From Salvelinus alpinus (taxonomy: Eukaryota > Chordata > Actinopteri > Salmoniformes > Salmonidae), in the NCBI RefSeq assembly GCF_045679555.1, contig NC_092087.1, positions 86,021,331-86,085,330 of the forward strand: a stretch of 64,000 nucleotides of DNA. The letters are read 5' to 3'. Position numbers and translations under genes: made by a program. Each line of letters begins with the position of its first letter. The first letter of the stretch is position 1. Shown piece after piece: positions 55,064-64,000 of this stretch. The notes beneath the pieces are model-generated. The model did no database searches. It was given only the letters and a program-made list of their open reading frames with translations, and had not been told where the DNA came from.

Positions 55064-56290
55064 TACACTGTACAAAAGTATGTGAACATCCCTTCAAATT
55101 AGTGGATTAGGTTATTTCAGCCACACCTGTTGCTGACAGATGTATAAAATCGAGCACACAGCCATGCAATTTCCATAAACATTGGCAGTAGAATGGCCTT
55201 ACTGAAGAGCTCAGTGACTTTCAACATGGCACCTTCATAGGATGCCACCTTTACAATAAGTAAGTTTGTCAAATTCCTGCCCTGCTAGAGCTTCCCTGGT
55301 CAACTGTAAATGTTGTTATTATGAAGTGGTAACGTCTAGGAACAACAACGGCTCAGCCGTGAAGTGGTAGGCCACACAAGCTCACAGAACGGGGTCCGCT
55401 GAGTGCTGAAGCACGTAGCGTGTAGAAATCGTCTGTCCTCGGCTGCAACACTCACTCCCGAGTTCCGAACTGCGGCTAGAAGCAACTTCAGCACAAGAAC
55501 TGTTCGTCGGGAGCTTCATGAAATTGGTTTCCATTTCTTAAGATCACCGTGCGCAATAACAAACGTCGGCTGGAGTAGTGTAAAGCTCGCCGCCATTGGA
55601 CTCTGGAGCAGTGGAAACGCGTTCTCTGGAGTGATGAATCACACTTCATCATCTGGCAGTCAGACGGACGAATCTGGGTTTGGCGGATGCCAGAAGAACG
55701 CTACCTGCCCCAATGCACAGTGCCAACTGTAAAGTTTGGTGGAGGAGGAATAATGGTCTGGGCTGTTTTTCATGGTTCAGGCTAGATCCCTTAGTTCCAG
55801 TGAAGGGAGACCTTAACGCCACAGCAAACAATAATATTCTATACGATTCTGTGCTTCCAACTTTGTGGAAACAGTTTGGGAAAGACACTTTCCTGTTTCA
55901 GCGCGACAATGCCCCCGTGTACAAAGCAAGGTCCATACAGAAATGGTTTGTCGAGATCAGTGTGGAAGATCTTGAATGGCCTGCACAGAGCCCAGACCTC
56001 AACCCCATCAAAAACCTTTGGGATGAATTGGAACGCCGACTGCAAGCCAGGCCTAATCGCCAAACATCACTGCCCAAGCTCACCAATGCGCTTGTGGCTG
56101 AATGGAAGCAAGTCCCCACAGCAATCAAATCAAATCAAATTGTATTTGTCAAATACACGTGTTTAGCAGTTGTTATTGCGGGTGTTAGCCAAATTGCTGT
56201 AGCCAAATGCTTGAAGCAACGTTCCAACATCTAGTGGAAAGCCTTCCCAGAAGAGTGGAGGTTGTTATAGTAGCAATGCACAACTAAAAA
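55064..56290 (+). mobile_element. Tc1-like transposon (copy A), decayed
   Basis: The left end starts ACACTGTACAAAAGTATGTG. Transposase pieces lie in different frames: the helix-turn-helix half near 55190-55545 and the catalytic half near 55680-56110 ([17 protein letters not shown], FQRDNAPVYKA with the second Asp, and DLNPIKNLWDELE where Lys replaces the catalytic Glu-His of other copies). The PIKNLW change means the third catalytic residue is lost even before considering frameshifts. A LINE scrap sits near its 3' end. Confidence 0.85.
56125..56219 (-). mobile_element. LINE scrap of about 90 bp
   Basis: TCAAATCAAATCAAATTGTA reads on the minus strand as a LINE 3' end. AGCAA flanks both sides (56120-56124 and 56215-56219), the target duplication of a severely 5'-truncated insertion. 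Confidence 0.75.
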
Positions 56291-56739
56291 CCTTTCCAAG
56301 CCAAACCACTACACACACCCTATATTGTTGTCACCATATTAGCTAAAGTAACGTCATAGTCAACATAGTGCAAAGACCTGGCTAGATCATAAAGGAACAA
56401 TTGTCCAGACAGAGGATTGAGTTTACGAATTTACGTTTTATTAACCCAACTTCACACAGGCTACTGTTTGGCCGTAGCCCACGCCAAATAAATGAAGGAT
56501 ACCCTAAAGAAAACGTGAACTTTTCTTGTGAAGGCCAGACGTAAGAGAGAGAACAATGGCTAAACCTGGTCTTAACTTCCAATGCTCCATCCCCCTGCCC
56601 AACCCCCCTCCACGCCACTCCACCAACCACCAGGATGCCCGGCATCAGAACATTCCAGGCATTCCGTGATTGGCAGGTTGATTGGCATGTCAGACCCCGC
56701 GAACACTGGGTACTGGTAAGTACAACACAACCAACTAAT
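56291..56739. other. No gene recognised
   Basis: Contains a minus-strand frame (56759-56382) without recognisable domain. No splice or repeat evidence that I can support. Confidence 0.35.
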
Positions 56740-57615
56740 AGCCTAACACATAACTTCACAGCTGTCTGTATGGGTCGCTACAATAGCTAATAGAACTAAC
56801 ACGTTAGTAATCCCGCTAAAATCATGCAGTAACGTTACTGTGTACAGTCAGTAAGCAGTTTAGCACTTACACAGGCGAGTCCCGATGGCAATAAATCTGT
56901 AAAACCAAAAGCTTACCTTGACTTGGAAGAGTTCCAGTGTTCTGTTGGATAGTCATAGACATCTAGCTAACATAGCATCCCTCTGTTTGAGCAGGGTGTT
57001 TGAGTAGGCTAAACTAGATAGCTGCATTTGCTGGCTAAGTAAGTGAAAGTGAAAAAGAATTACGAAATCTGTCTCTATCGCTCTCTATCTTGCTTCTCCT
57101 TCATTTTGGAAAAAATGTGTTTGTTCAAAACTGTTCAACTATTGTCTTTCTCTCTGAGTCAACTACTCACCACATTGTATACACTGCAGTGCTAGCTAGC
57201 TGTAGCTTATGCTTTCAGTACTAGATTCATTCTCTGATCCTTTGATTGGGTGGACAAAATGTCAGTTCATTCTGCAAGAGCTCTGATAGGTTGGAGGACA
57301 TGCTCTGTAACTTGTCATAATTACTGTGTAAGTCTATGGAAGGGGGCGAGAACCATGAGCCTCCTAGGTTTAGTATGGAAATCAATGTACCAGGGGACGG
57401 AAGCTAGCTGTCCTCCAGCTACACCATGGTGCTACCCTACAGAGTGCTGTTGAGGCTACTATAGACCTTCATTGCAAAATAGTGTGTTTTAATAATTTAT
57501 TTGATTAGATAGCTTCATCTAAAAAGGATAACTTTTTAAATGTTTACCTTTTTTTTTTAAATAATGAAATTCACTAAGGAGGATGGCCCTCCCCTTCCTC
57601 CTCTGAGGAGCCTCC
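56740..57615. mobile_element. Dispersed salmonid repeat, partial
   Basis: From about TGGGTCGCTACAATAGCTAA to CTCCTCTGAGGAGCCTCCAC. I recognise CTTACCTTGACTTGGAAGAG, GATCCTTTGATTGGGTGGAC and CACCATGGTGCTACCCTACA as parts of a very common salmonid repeat, probably a non-autonomous DNA transposon. The right end GGAGGCTCC-like sequence is present; I did not find its inverted partner at the left. Confidence 0.55.
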
Positions 57616-58306
57616 ACTGTGTCACATGGCCCTCTCTGCCTCACCATACCGCTGGAGAGAAGAGGGGAGGAGGGAGGGAGGGGGGAGGAAGAGAGATGGC
57701 GAGAGAGTCAGAATTCTGACAGACAGACACACAAACACACAAAGCATCGTGCAAGTTCACAGTAGATAGCTCAGATAGTGACCTTCAACCCTGTTAGTGC
57801 ACTCCCTTCGTGGAAGCATCGCTTTGGCCAATCAGGAGCAAGCTGGGTGGACTTCTGAGCATCTGATAAGTCAGAGGAGTAGATCTCCAAACACCCGTAG
57901 CTGTATCAATTATTCCCAAAGAACCAGAGAGAGAGAGAGCGAGTTTGGACAAGATTACATAAATCTAATTTCAGGTGGGAGTATAGTGGTATTTTATGTT
58001 GTGTACCTGTGGTGTTTGGGGGTCATAGGTTAGAGGTCAAGCTTTAAGGTGTATCTGTGGTCTTTGGGGTAACAGTGTATAGACTCAGAGAACATGTCCA
58101 CAGCCTGAGAGTAGTGGCCCTGCTAAAACAACTGAAAACCCTTCTCTGGAGGAAAATACAGATACAGTGTTAAACTGGGGTCATTTCAGTGAATATAAAT
58201 AATCATTCTGAGACAATTGTGTTCATGTCACCCGTTAGTGAGACTCTCTTCCTCTTCACAGGGGCTGAACTCTCCACCTGATATGAGACAACTCAGTTAA
58301 CACTGC

Positions 58307-58310
<4 letters not shown>
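57616..58310. other. No supported gene
   Basis: Includes purine-rich AGAGGGGAGGAGGGAGGGAG (57660) and a CCAATCAGG box at 57828 followed by AATTTCAG|GTGGGA near 57973, which could be a promoter with a first exon on the plus strand, but no coding exon follows. Confidence 0.3.

Positions 58311-58364
<54 letters not shown>
58311..58364. repeat. (GT)n microsatellite
   Basis: About 27 GT units. Confidence 0.96.
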
Positions 58365-58366
<2 letters not shown>

Positions 58367-58844
58367 TTGGTGATTAATTGTTAGTGCACACTTCGGGAAG
58401 GGTGGAGAAAAGGGACGCAGCCAGAAAGTACTGGGGCCAGGGGCAGAGAGGAACAGGGGCAGAGAGGAACAGGCAAAGCCTAAATCGTTTTCCTAGATAT
58501 GGTCTATGTCTTTGCCAGGGTAGAGGAATTCACATCTTTCATCAATGTCGTTTTTTTTCTTTAATTGTCACTCGACGAGTAAATTCAGAAAATCCAATCA
58601 GAGAGGGAAACGTAAATATACGCCACGTGGCAGCGGATAAAGATACAGATACAAATGACATTTAATAATGAAACTTCATCTGATTTGATAAAACTGTATT
58701 TTATTATTAATGAATACAACTGTTTGACATAATAAAACAGTCATTTGTACACCCAGCTCCCCCACATGCTGAGTGAGGGGTTACAGACAGATTGTCATTT
58801 TACATTGATGCTCTAAAACAATCATTGTGTACTCCTCATATTGT
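58365..58844. other. No gene seen
   Basis: A plus-strand frame at 58378-58665 has no recognisable domain. A short tandem repeat GGGGCAGAGAGGAACA occurs twice near 58439-58472. Confidence 0.35.
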
Positions 58845-60725
58845 CACTTTAGTCAACTGAACATACATGTATTAGTCCTCTGAACATACATGTATTAGTC
58901 CTCTGAACAGACATGTATTAGTCCACTGAACAGACATGTATTAGTCCACTGAACAGACATGTATTAGTCCACTGAACAGACATGTATTAGTCCACTGAAC
59001 ATACATGTATTAGTCCACTGAACATACATGTATTAGTCCACTGAACAGACATGTATTAGTCCACTGAACAGACATGTATTAGTCCACTGAACAGACATGT
59101 ATTAGTCCACTGAACAGACATGTATTAGTCCACTGAACAGACATGTATTAGTCCACTGAACAGACATGTATTAGTCCACTGAACAGACATGTATTAGTCC
59201 ACTGAACAGACATGTATTAGTCCACTGAACAGACATGTATTAGTCCACTGAACAGACATGTATTAGTCCACTGAACAGACATGTATTAGTCCACTGAACA
59301 GACATGTATTAGTCCACTGAACAGACATGTATTAGTCCACTGAACAGACATGTATTAGTCCACTGAACAGACATGTATTAGTCCACTGAACAGACATGTA
59401 TTAGTCCACTGAACAGACATGTATTAGTCCACTGAACAGACATGTATTAGTCCACTGAACAGACATGTATTAGTCCACTGAACAGACATGTATTAGTCCA
59501 CTGAACATACATGTATTAGTCCACTGAACAGACATGTATTAGTCCACTGAACAGACATGTATTAGTCCACTGAACATACATGTATTAGTCCACTGAACAG
59601 ACATGTATTAGTCCACTGAACAGACATGCATTAGTCCACTGAACAGACATGTATTAGTCCACTGAACAGACATGTATTAGTCCACTGAACAGACATGTAT
59701 TAGTCCTCTGAACATACATGTATTAGTCCACTGAACATACATGTATTAGTCCTCTGAACAGACATGTATTAGTCCACTGAACATACATGTGTTAGTCCAC
59801 TGAACATACATGTATTAGTCCACTGAACAGACATGTATTAGTCCACTGAACAGACATGTATTAGTCCACTGAACAGACATGTATTAGTCCACTGAACAGA
59901 CATGTATTAGTCCACTGAACAGACATGTATTAGTCCACTGAACAGACATGTATTAGTCCACTGAACAGACATGTATTAGTCCACTGAACAGACATGTATT
60001 AGTCCACTGAACATACATGTATTAGTCCACTGAACATACATGTATTAGTCCACTGAACAGACATGTATTAGTCCACTGAACAGACATGTATTAGTCCACT
60101 GAACAGACATGTATTAGTCCACTGAACAGACATGTATTAGTCCACTGAACAGACATGTATTAGTCCACTGAACAGACATGTATTAGTCCACTGAACAGAC
60201 ATGTATTAGTCCACTGAACATACATGTATTAGTCCACTGAACATACATGTATTAGTCCACTGAACAGACATGTATTAGTCCACTGAACATACATGTATTA
60301 GTCCACTGAACATACATGTATTAGTCCACTGAACAGACATGTATTAGTCCACTGAACATACATGTATTAGTCCACTGAACAGACATGTATTAGTCCACTG
60401 AACAGACATGCATTAGTCCACTGAACAGACATGTATTAGTCCACTGAACAGACATGTATTAGTCCACTGAACAGACATGTATTAGTCCTCTGAACATACA
60501 TGTATTAGTCCACTGAACATACATGTATTAGTCCTCTGAACAGACATGTATTAGTCCACTGAACAGACATGTATTAGTCCACTGAACAGACATGTATTAG
60601 TCCACTGAACATACATGTATTAGTCCTCTGAACATACATGTATTAGTCCACTGAACAGACATGTATTAGTCCTCTGAACATACATGTATTAGTCCACTGA
60701 ACAGACATGTACTAGTCCACTGAAC
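58845..60725. repeat. 23-bp satellite (ACATGTATTAGTCCACTGAAC)
   Basis: About 80 head-to-tail units of 23 bases with two main variants, CAGACATG and CATACATG, and an occasional CCTCTG for CCACTG. There are no unique spacers between units. Rare variants recur in the same order 782 bases apart (34 units), a higher-order duplication. Confidence 0.96.
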
Positions 60726-60727
60726 AA

Positions 60728-61250
60728 ACACTGAGTGTACAAAACATTATGAACACCTGCTATTTCCATGACATTAACTATCCAGGTGAAAGCTATGATC
60801 CCTTATTGATGTCACTTGTTAAATCCACTTCAATCGGTGTAGATGAAGGGGAGGAGACAGGTTAAAGAAGGATTTTTAACCATTAAGATATTTGAGACAT
60901 GGATTGTGTATGTGTGCCATTCAGAGGGTGAATGGGCATGATACAATATTAAAGTGCCTTTGAATGGGGTACAGTATTAGGTGCCAGGCGCACTGCTTTG
61001 AGTGTGTCAAGAACTACAACGCTGCTGGGTTTTTCATGCTCAACAGTTTCCTGTGTGTATCAAGAATGGTCCACCACAGAAAGGACATCCAGCAAACTTG
61101 ACACAACTGTGGGAAGCATTGGAGTCAACATGGGCCAGAATCCCCGTGGAACACTTTCGACACCTTGTAGAGTCCATGCCCCGACGAATTGAGGCTGTTC
61201 TGAGGGCAAAGGGGGGTGGTGCAACTCAATATTAGGAAGGTGTTATGGGT
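60728..61250 (+). mobile_element. Internally deleted Tc1-like transposon
   Basis: The left terminal repeat ACTGAGTGTACAAAACATTA is intact. The interior retains a short untranslated part and fuses the start of the transposase helix-turn-helix region to its C-terminus ([20 protein letters not shown], frame 61002-61235), so the catalytic core is missing. The right end stops at AATATTAGGAAGGTGTTATG without a full terminal repeat. Same family as 15849-15990. Confidence 0.82.
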
Positions 61251-61679
61251 CTTGTTCCAATATCCACAGTAGCACACTACTTGTTTCATTTAAGGTGGTC
61301 TAGTGTGGATGTTAGAACACCCCATGGACACTGGTGACGTTCCAGGCTGACTCATGGTTGCATGCCACGTCACTGACTGTGCAGTCGTGCATCAGTTTGC
61401 TATATCATGATTGGGTTAGCTGACATCTTAAACAAACACCTATCCAGGTGTTGTGAGAGAAGGCAGGTGAGTGCAATTTAGTCTGCCTGGAACATGCCCC
61501 ATATTCAATTAAAAAGCATTGTTTATTTATCCCCTGTAGGGGCAATTACTTGGCACCCTATGACATCAGGCTGGCAGTGAGTCTCACAGTGACATCACAA
61601 GGAGTCACACATTCAGGTCACATGTCCAGTCACATGACCATACATACATACACAGTAAAACACATGATAACAACAGATG
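61251..61679. other. No gene; probable dispersed repeat
   Basis: The TTGCATGCCACGTCACTGAC to CAGGTGTTGTGAGAGAAGGC stretch (61349-61467) looks like a dispersed salmonid repeat. No coding signal. Confidence 0.35.
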
Positions 61680-62045
61680 TCAGCCCCCTTAGTGTCTACA
61701 ACATGGTCATCATAGAGGAGGTCCACTGGGCAAAGATCCCTTCAAGGATCTAATGATGATGTAATATCCATGTTTCACAGCTCAGGCCGAGGGAGAGGGA
61801 GAAGGAAATCAGAGGAGCACTCCTCTTCACTTTGATTGACACTTCACACACTCATTCTATATCTCTAGTGTTCTGTCTGGGATCTGTGGTCTGTGCCAGA
61901 GGACTACAAACGGGGTGACACCCCCCAACACCCCCATTCTATCCAAGCCTCCTGTTCCCTTTTAAAGTAGGGAGACAGTCCCTCATCCTCTTCCTTCATC
62001 TTCATCATTCTCCTCCCTCTCTACTATCCAGTCGCTGCGTGGTGG
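61680..62045 (-). other. 3' flank/UTR of the RRM-CCCH gene, duplicated
   Basis: Bases 61680-61985 are paralogous to 2600-2930. It lies directly downstream of the stop codon at 62046 on the minus strand and may include 3' untranslated sequence. A TTTATT (AATAAA on the minus strand) is present near 61522. Confidence 0.5.
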
Positions 62046-63797
62046 TCAGGGTTGCCATGGTTTCCTGTCTCTTCCTTTCTGGTCAGGCTTGTGTTTGAAG
62101 CGACACTTGTCACCATAGAAACAGCCGGTGGTCCTCCAGAAGAAACACTCGTCACCATTGATGGGAGCCATCCTCCTGGTCCTGGGAGAGAGAGAGACAA
62201 ACAGTATGAAAACACAAACACCTGCACCTGTGCTCCTGCTTCCTCCTTCCATCACTTTGTACATTTCAAAAGTTTATATGAGATGATTGGTAACACTTTA
62301 GAATAACTCATAATGATGTTTTGAATGACAGACGGATGTCCTTACCCTGTGGAGGCGTACTGGGAGGGTGAGGAGGTGATGAGGCCTGTGGGGTTGGTCC
62401 TCTGAGGAGAGGGAGGGGTTCTCTGCATCCAGCGGTCTGGGTACCTGATTACCAGCCTGGTGCTCTCCAGCTCCACACCCTGGACAGGAGGACAAACAGC
62501 AGGCACATTCAAAATAGATGCAATAGAATAGCATAGTCCCAAAAGTACAATGGAACTAATAACAACGTATTGGGTTTTATTACCGGCACAAAGATTGTTT
62601 TTCCTTTGCAGCCAGAAAGGAGTTGAATTGTTGGTCTTTTCTCTCCAAGTTGAACGATGATGATACTATTTATGTGCAAGACTCAAGCTCTACACTGAAG
62701 GCTCTTGACTCTGTGTATCATGCAGAGACGTCTAACTCACAATTGTGATCTCTACAGTGCTGTCAGGTGGACATCAGTAGCAACACGCAGGCTCAAACAC
62801 TGGTACATTCTTATTCATTTAAGAAAAACTGCTCTTCTAGCTCAAAATGAGAAGACATAATACAAGCTCAGATCTCAAATCTTGTTTTATGCTAATAGTC
62901 CCTTTCATTACTCAGCCCCTGATCTTGAATTCCCTCCAAGCCAACCTAAAACACCAGTACCTGGTGTCCCTGGAGGAGTTCAAAGGACAAATAGATGAAC
63001 AGGTCATTGAGCCATGTAGCTGTTTCTAGTTGTCACCCCATATCACTAGTTTGCATAGCCTTATGTAAGGAAGCCTGTTTTACACTACACACAGTTTGTT
63101 TGCTGGTATATTTGAGCTGTTGCCAGTGTCTTCTGTCTGTTGTCCTTTTAGTCAAACTTATTTTTAATAAAGTTTTTGTACAGAGGTTTTCGTTTTTCGG
63201 GATGTCTCATGGTCTGACAAACATCGCTCTCGCTCTGCCACCTTTCACCGCAAGTGCGACATCGGCGGATGCGGTGGACTGATATCTCTATCTTGAACGG
63301 ACAGATTTTTAGGCGACTTGTATTATTATGTTAATTAGATTGAAACAGTTTTTTGGGGGGTTATCCATACTCACAGGAGGCCTTTAGCCTCACCGTCATT
63401 GTAAATAATAATTTGTCATTAATAATTGACTTGCCTGGTTAAATAAAGGTTAAATAAACATTGTCCCAATCAGACAACAGAACCAAAAGCATAGTCCCAA
63501 AAGTACAATAGCATAGTCCAAAAGAACAGTCCCAAAAGTACAATGGAACCAATAGCATAGGCCCAAAAGTACAGCGGAACCAATAGCATAGTCCCAAAAG
63601 TACAATCTCCTATAGTTTAAGCTAAATTGAATTGAAAGCACATCTCACATAGTTGAAGGCATTTGACAGCATTATGTTTCATCCCATCACTCACCTGGAG
63701 ACTCTCCAAGGCGCGAGCGGCCATGTTGGCATTCTTGAAGTTGACAAAGGCACAGAATCTCTCATGTAGAACTCTGATACTCTCTATTTCCCCACAC
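62046..63797 (-). CDS. RRM plus C-terminal CCCH zinc-finger RNA-binding protein, last three exons
   Basis: Three exons on the minus strand with consensus splice sites: 63797-63695, 62479-62346 and 62181-62046. The first encodes the C-terminal half of an RRM (CGEIESIRVLHERFCAFVNF is the RNP1-like strand, followed by KNANMAARALESLQ). The second continues it (GVELESTRLVIRYPDRWMQR) into a Pro/Ser-rich linker. The third encodes a CCCH finger, Cys-x7-Cys-x5-Cys-x3-His (ECFFWRTTGCFYGDKCRFKH), and ends KPWQP-stop. The RRM style recalls RBM22/Cwc2-like proteins, but there the finger precedes the RRM; here it follows. I do not know the gene. The N-terminus lies beyond 64000. A LINE relic and a minisatellite lie in the intron. 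Confidence 0.8.
62570..63460 (+). mobile_element. LINE C-terminal and 3' end relic in the intron
   Basis: A plus-strand frame ends LNSLQANLKHQYLVSLEEFK and GQIDEQV, the usual C-terminus of a fish L2-like LINE, followed by untranslated sequence and the terminal GCCTGGTTAAATAAAGGTTAA tail. Antisense to the host gene. Earlier coding pieces (about 62640-62850) are broken. Confidence 0.7.
63466..63606. repeat. Short minisatellite (GCATAGTCCCAAAAGTACAA)
   Basis: About five imperfect units of 25-32 bases. A single unit (62527-62556) also lies on the other side of the LINE relic, suggesting the LINE inserted into a pre-existing array. Confidence 0.85.
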
Positions 63798-64000
63798 CTA
63801 CAGTAAAGAACATAGAATTAGAACGTAAAAGAATAATGATCACCATTCCAACTCAACAAACAGATAAATGTCATAGTATTAGAGTATTATTATTGTCTGC
63901 TAAATGACTTAAATGTATTAGAATGGTGGACCAGCGGCCATTTTGAGTAAACCATTTAAAGTGTTAATTTTATGTTACTTGATGATTATCACCACACACC
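63798..64000. other. Intron of the RRM-CCCH gene
   Basis: Sequence upstream of the RRM exon acceptor (TTACTGTAG|G on the minus strand). No further exon is seen before the window end. Confidence 0.6.

Larger units (their letters stand above)
48668..55645. other. Segmental duplication, copy A (preserves empty sites)
   Basis: Paralog of 25580-40764 without the LINE at 28501 and the Harbinger at 34681. It keeps the same order of blocks and the older insertions (gypsy LTR plus gag piece, LTR-like block, LINE tails, MITE, Tc1). Only about 650 bases at the left (48668-49310) are not a nameable repeat and hold no gene. Confidence 0.9.

Noticed and set aside
56382..56759. 125-codon minus-strand frame
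   Set aside because: No domain, no splice context and no similarity that I can recognise.
58378..58665. 95-codon plus-strand frame after the GT microsatellite
   Set aside because: No domain; composition unremarkable; probably chance.
58845..60725. Regularly spaced repeats resembling a CRISPR array
   Set aside because: Units are head to tail with no unique spacers, and the genome is vertebrate.

Overview
This is vertebrate nuclear DNA, almost certainly from a salmonid fish (salmon, trout or char). I infer this from the repeat content: several families of decayed Tc1-like transposons, long tRNA-headed SINEs, LINEs with TTTGAT-type or AAATAAAGGT-type 3' tails, Ty3/gypsy LTRs opening TGTCA, and many minisatellites. 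There is no bacterial or viral gene organisation. Species cannot be fixed from the sequence alone. One 100-base run of N (38473-38572) marks an assembly gap.

Only two host genes have support. On the minus strand at 18941-15092 lies a CD22/Siglec-like immunoglobulin-superfamily receptor: signal peptide, V-set, shortened C2-set, second V-set, two C2-sets, a transmembrane exon and cytoplasmic exons with two YxxL motifs. An orphan copy of its signal-peptide exon sits at 1407-1353, and three leader-exon-like blocks lie near 25.4, 34.3 and 53.5 kb, so the window looks like part of a tandemly duplicated receptor cluster. At the right edge, the last three exons of an RNA-binding protein (RRM, then a C-terminal CCCH zinc finger) run on the minus strand from 63797 to 62046; the gene continues past the window.

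Layout. 0-2.9 kb: LINE relic, orphan signal-peptide exon, shared flanks. 2.9-9.1 kb: LINE tails, a Tc1-like element, a decayed LINE and a short LTR retrotransposon. 9.1-10.9 kb: 14-bp satellite. 11-14.5 kb: SINEs and Tc1 copies. 14.8-18.96 kb: the receptor gene. 19.1-23.1 kb: a three-level nest (TA-flanked MITE, gypsy LTR, LINE). 23.8-25.2 kb: minisatellite, MITE, Tc1 half. 25.6-40.8 kb and 48.7-55.6 kb: two paralogous copies of one segment. The first copy alone carries a 4.7-kb LINE (28501-33226) and a 4.6-kb PIF/Harbinger transposon (34681-39236), each flanked by target-site duplications whose empty sites are preserved in the second copy. 41-48.7 kb: nested LINE, TTAA-flanked element, hAT-like, Tc1, LTR and gypsy relics. 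56-61 kb: relics and a 1.9-kb 23-bp satellite. 61.5-64 kb: the RRM/CCCH gene.

The most notable items are a two-gene Harbinger transposon whose Myb-like and DDE-transposase frames both read through by eye, a LINE whose frame contains a canonical 2A ribosome-skipping motif behind hydrophobic leader segments, and a 54-bp minisatellite in the receptor gene that multiplies the splice donor of the first V exon. No wholly new system is proven.
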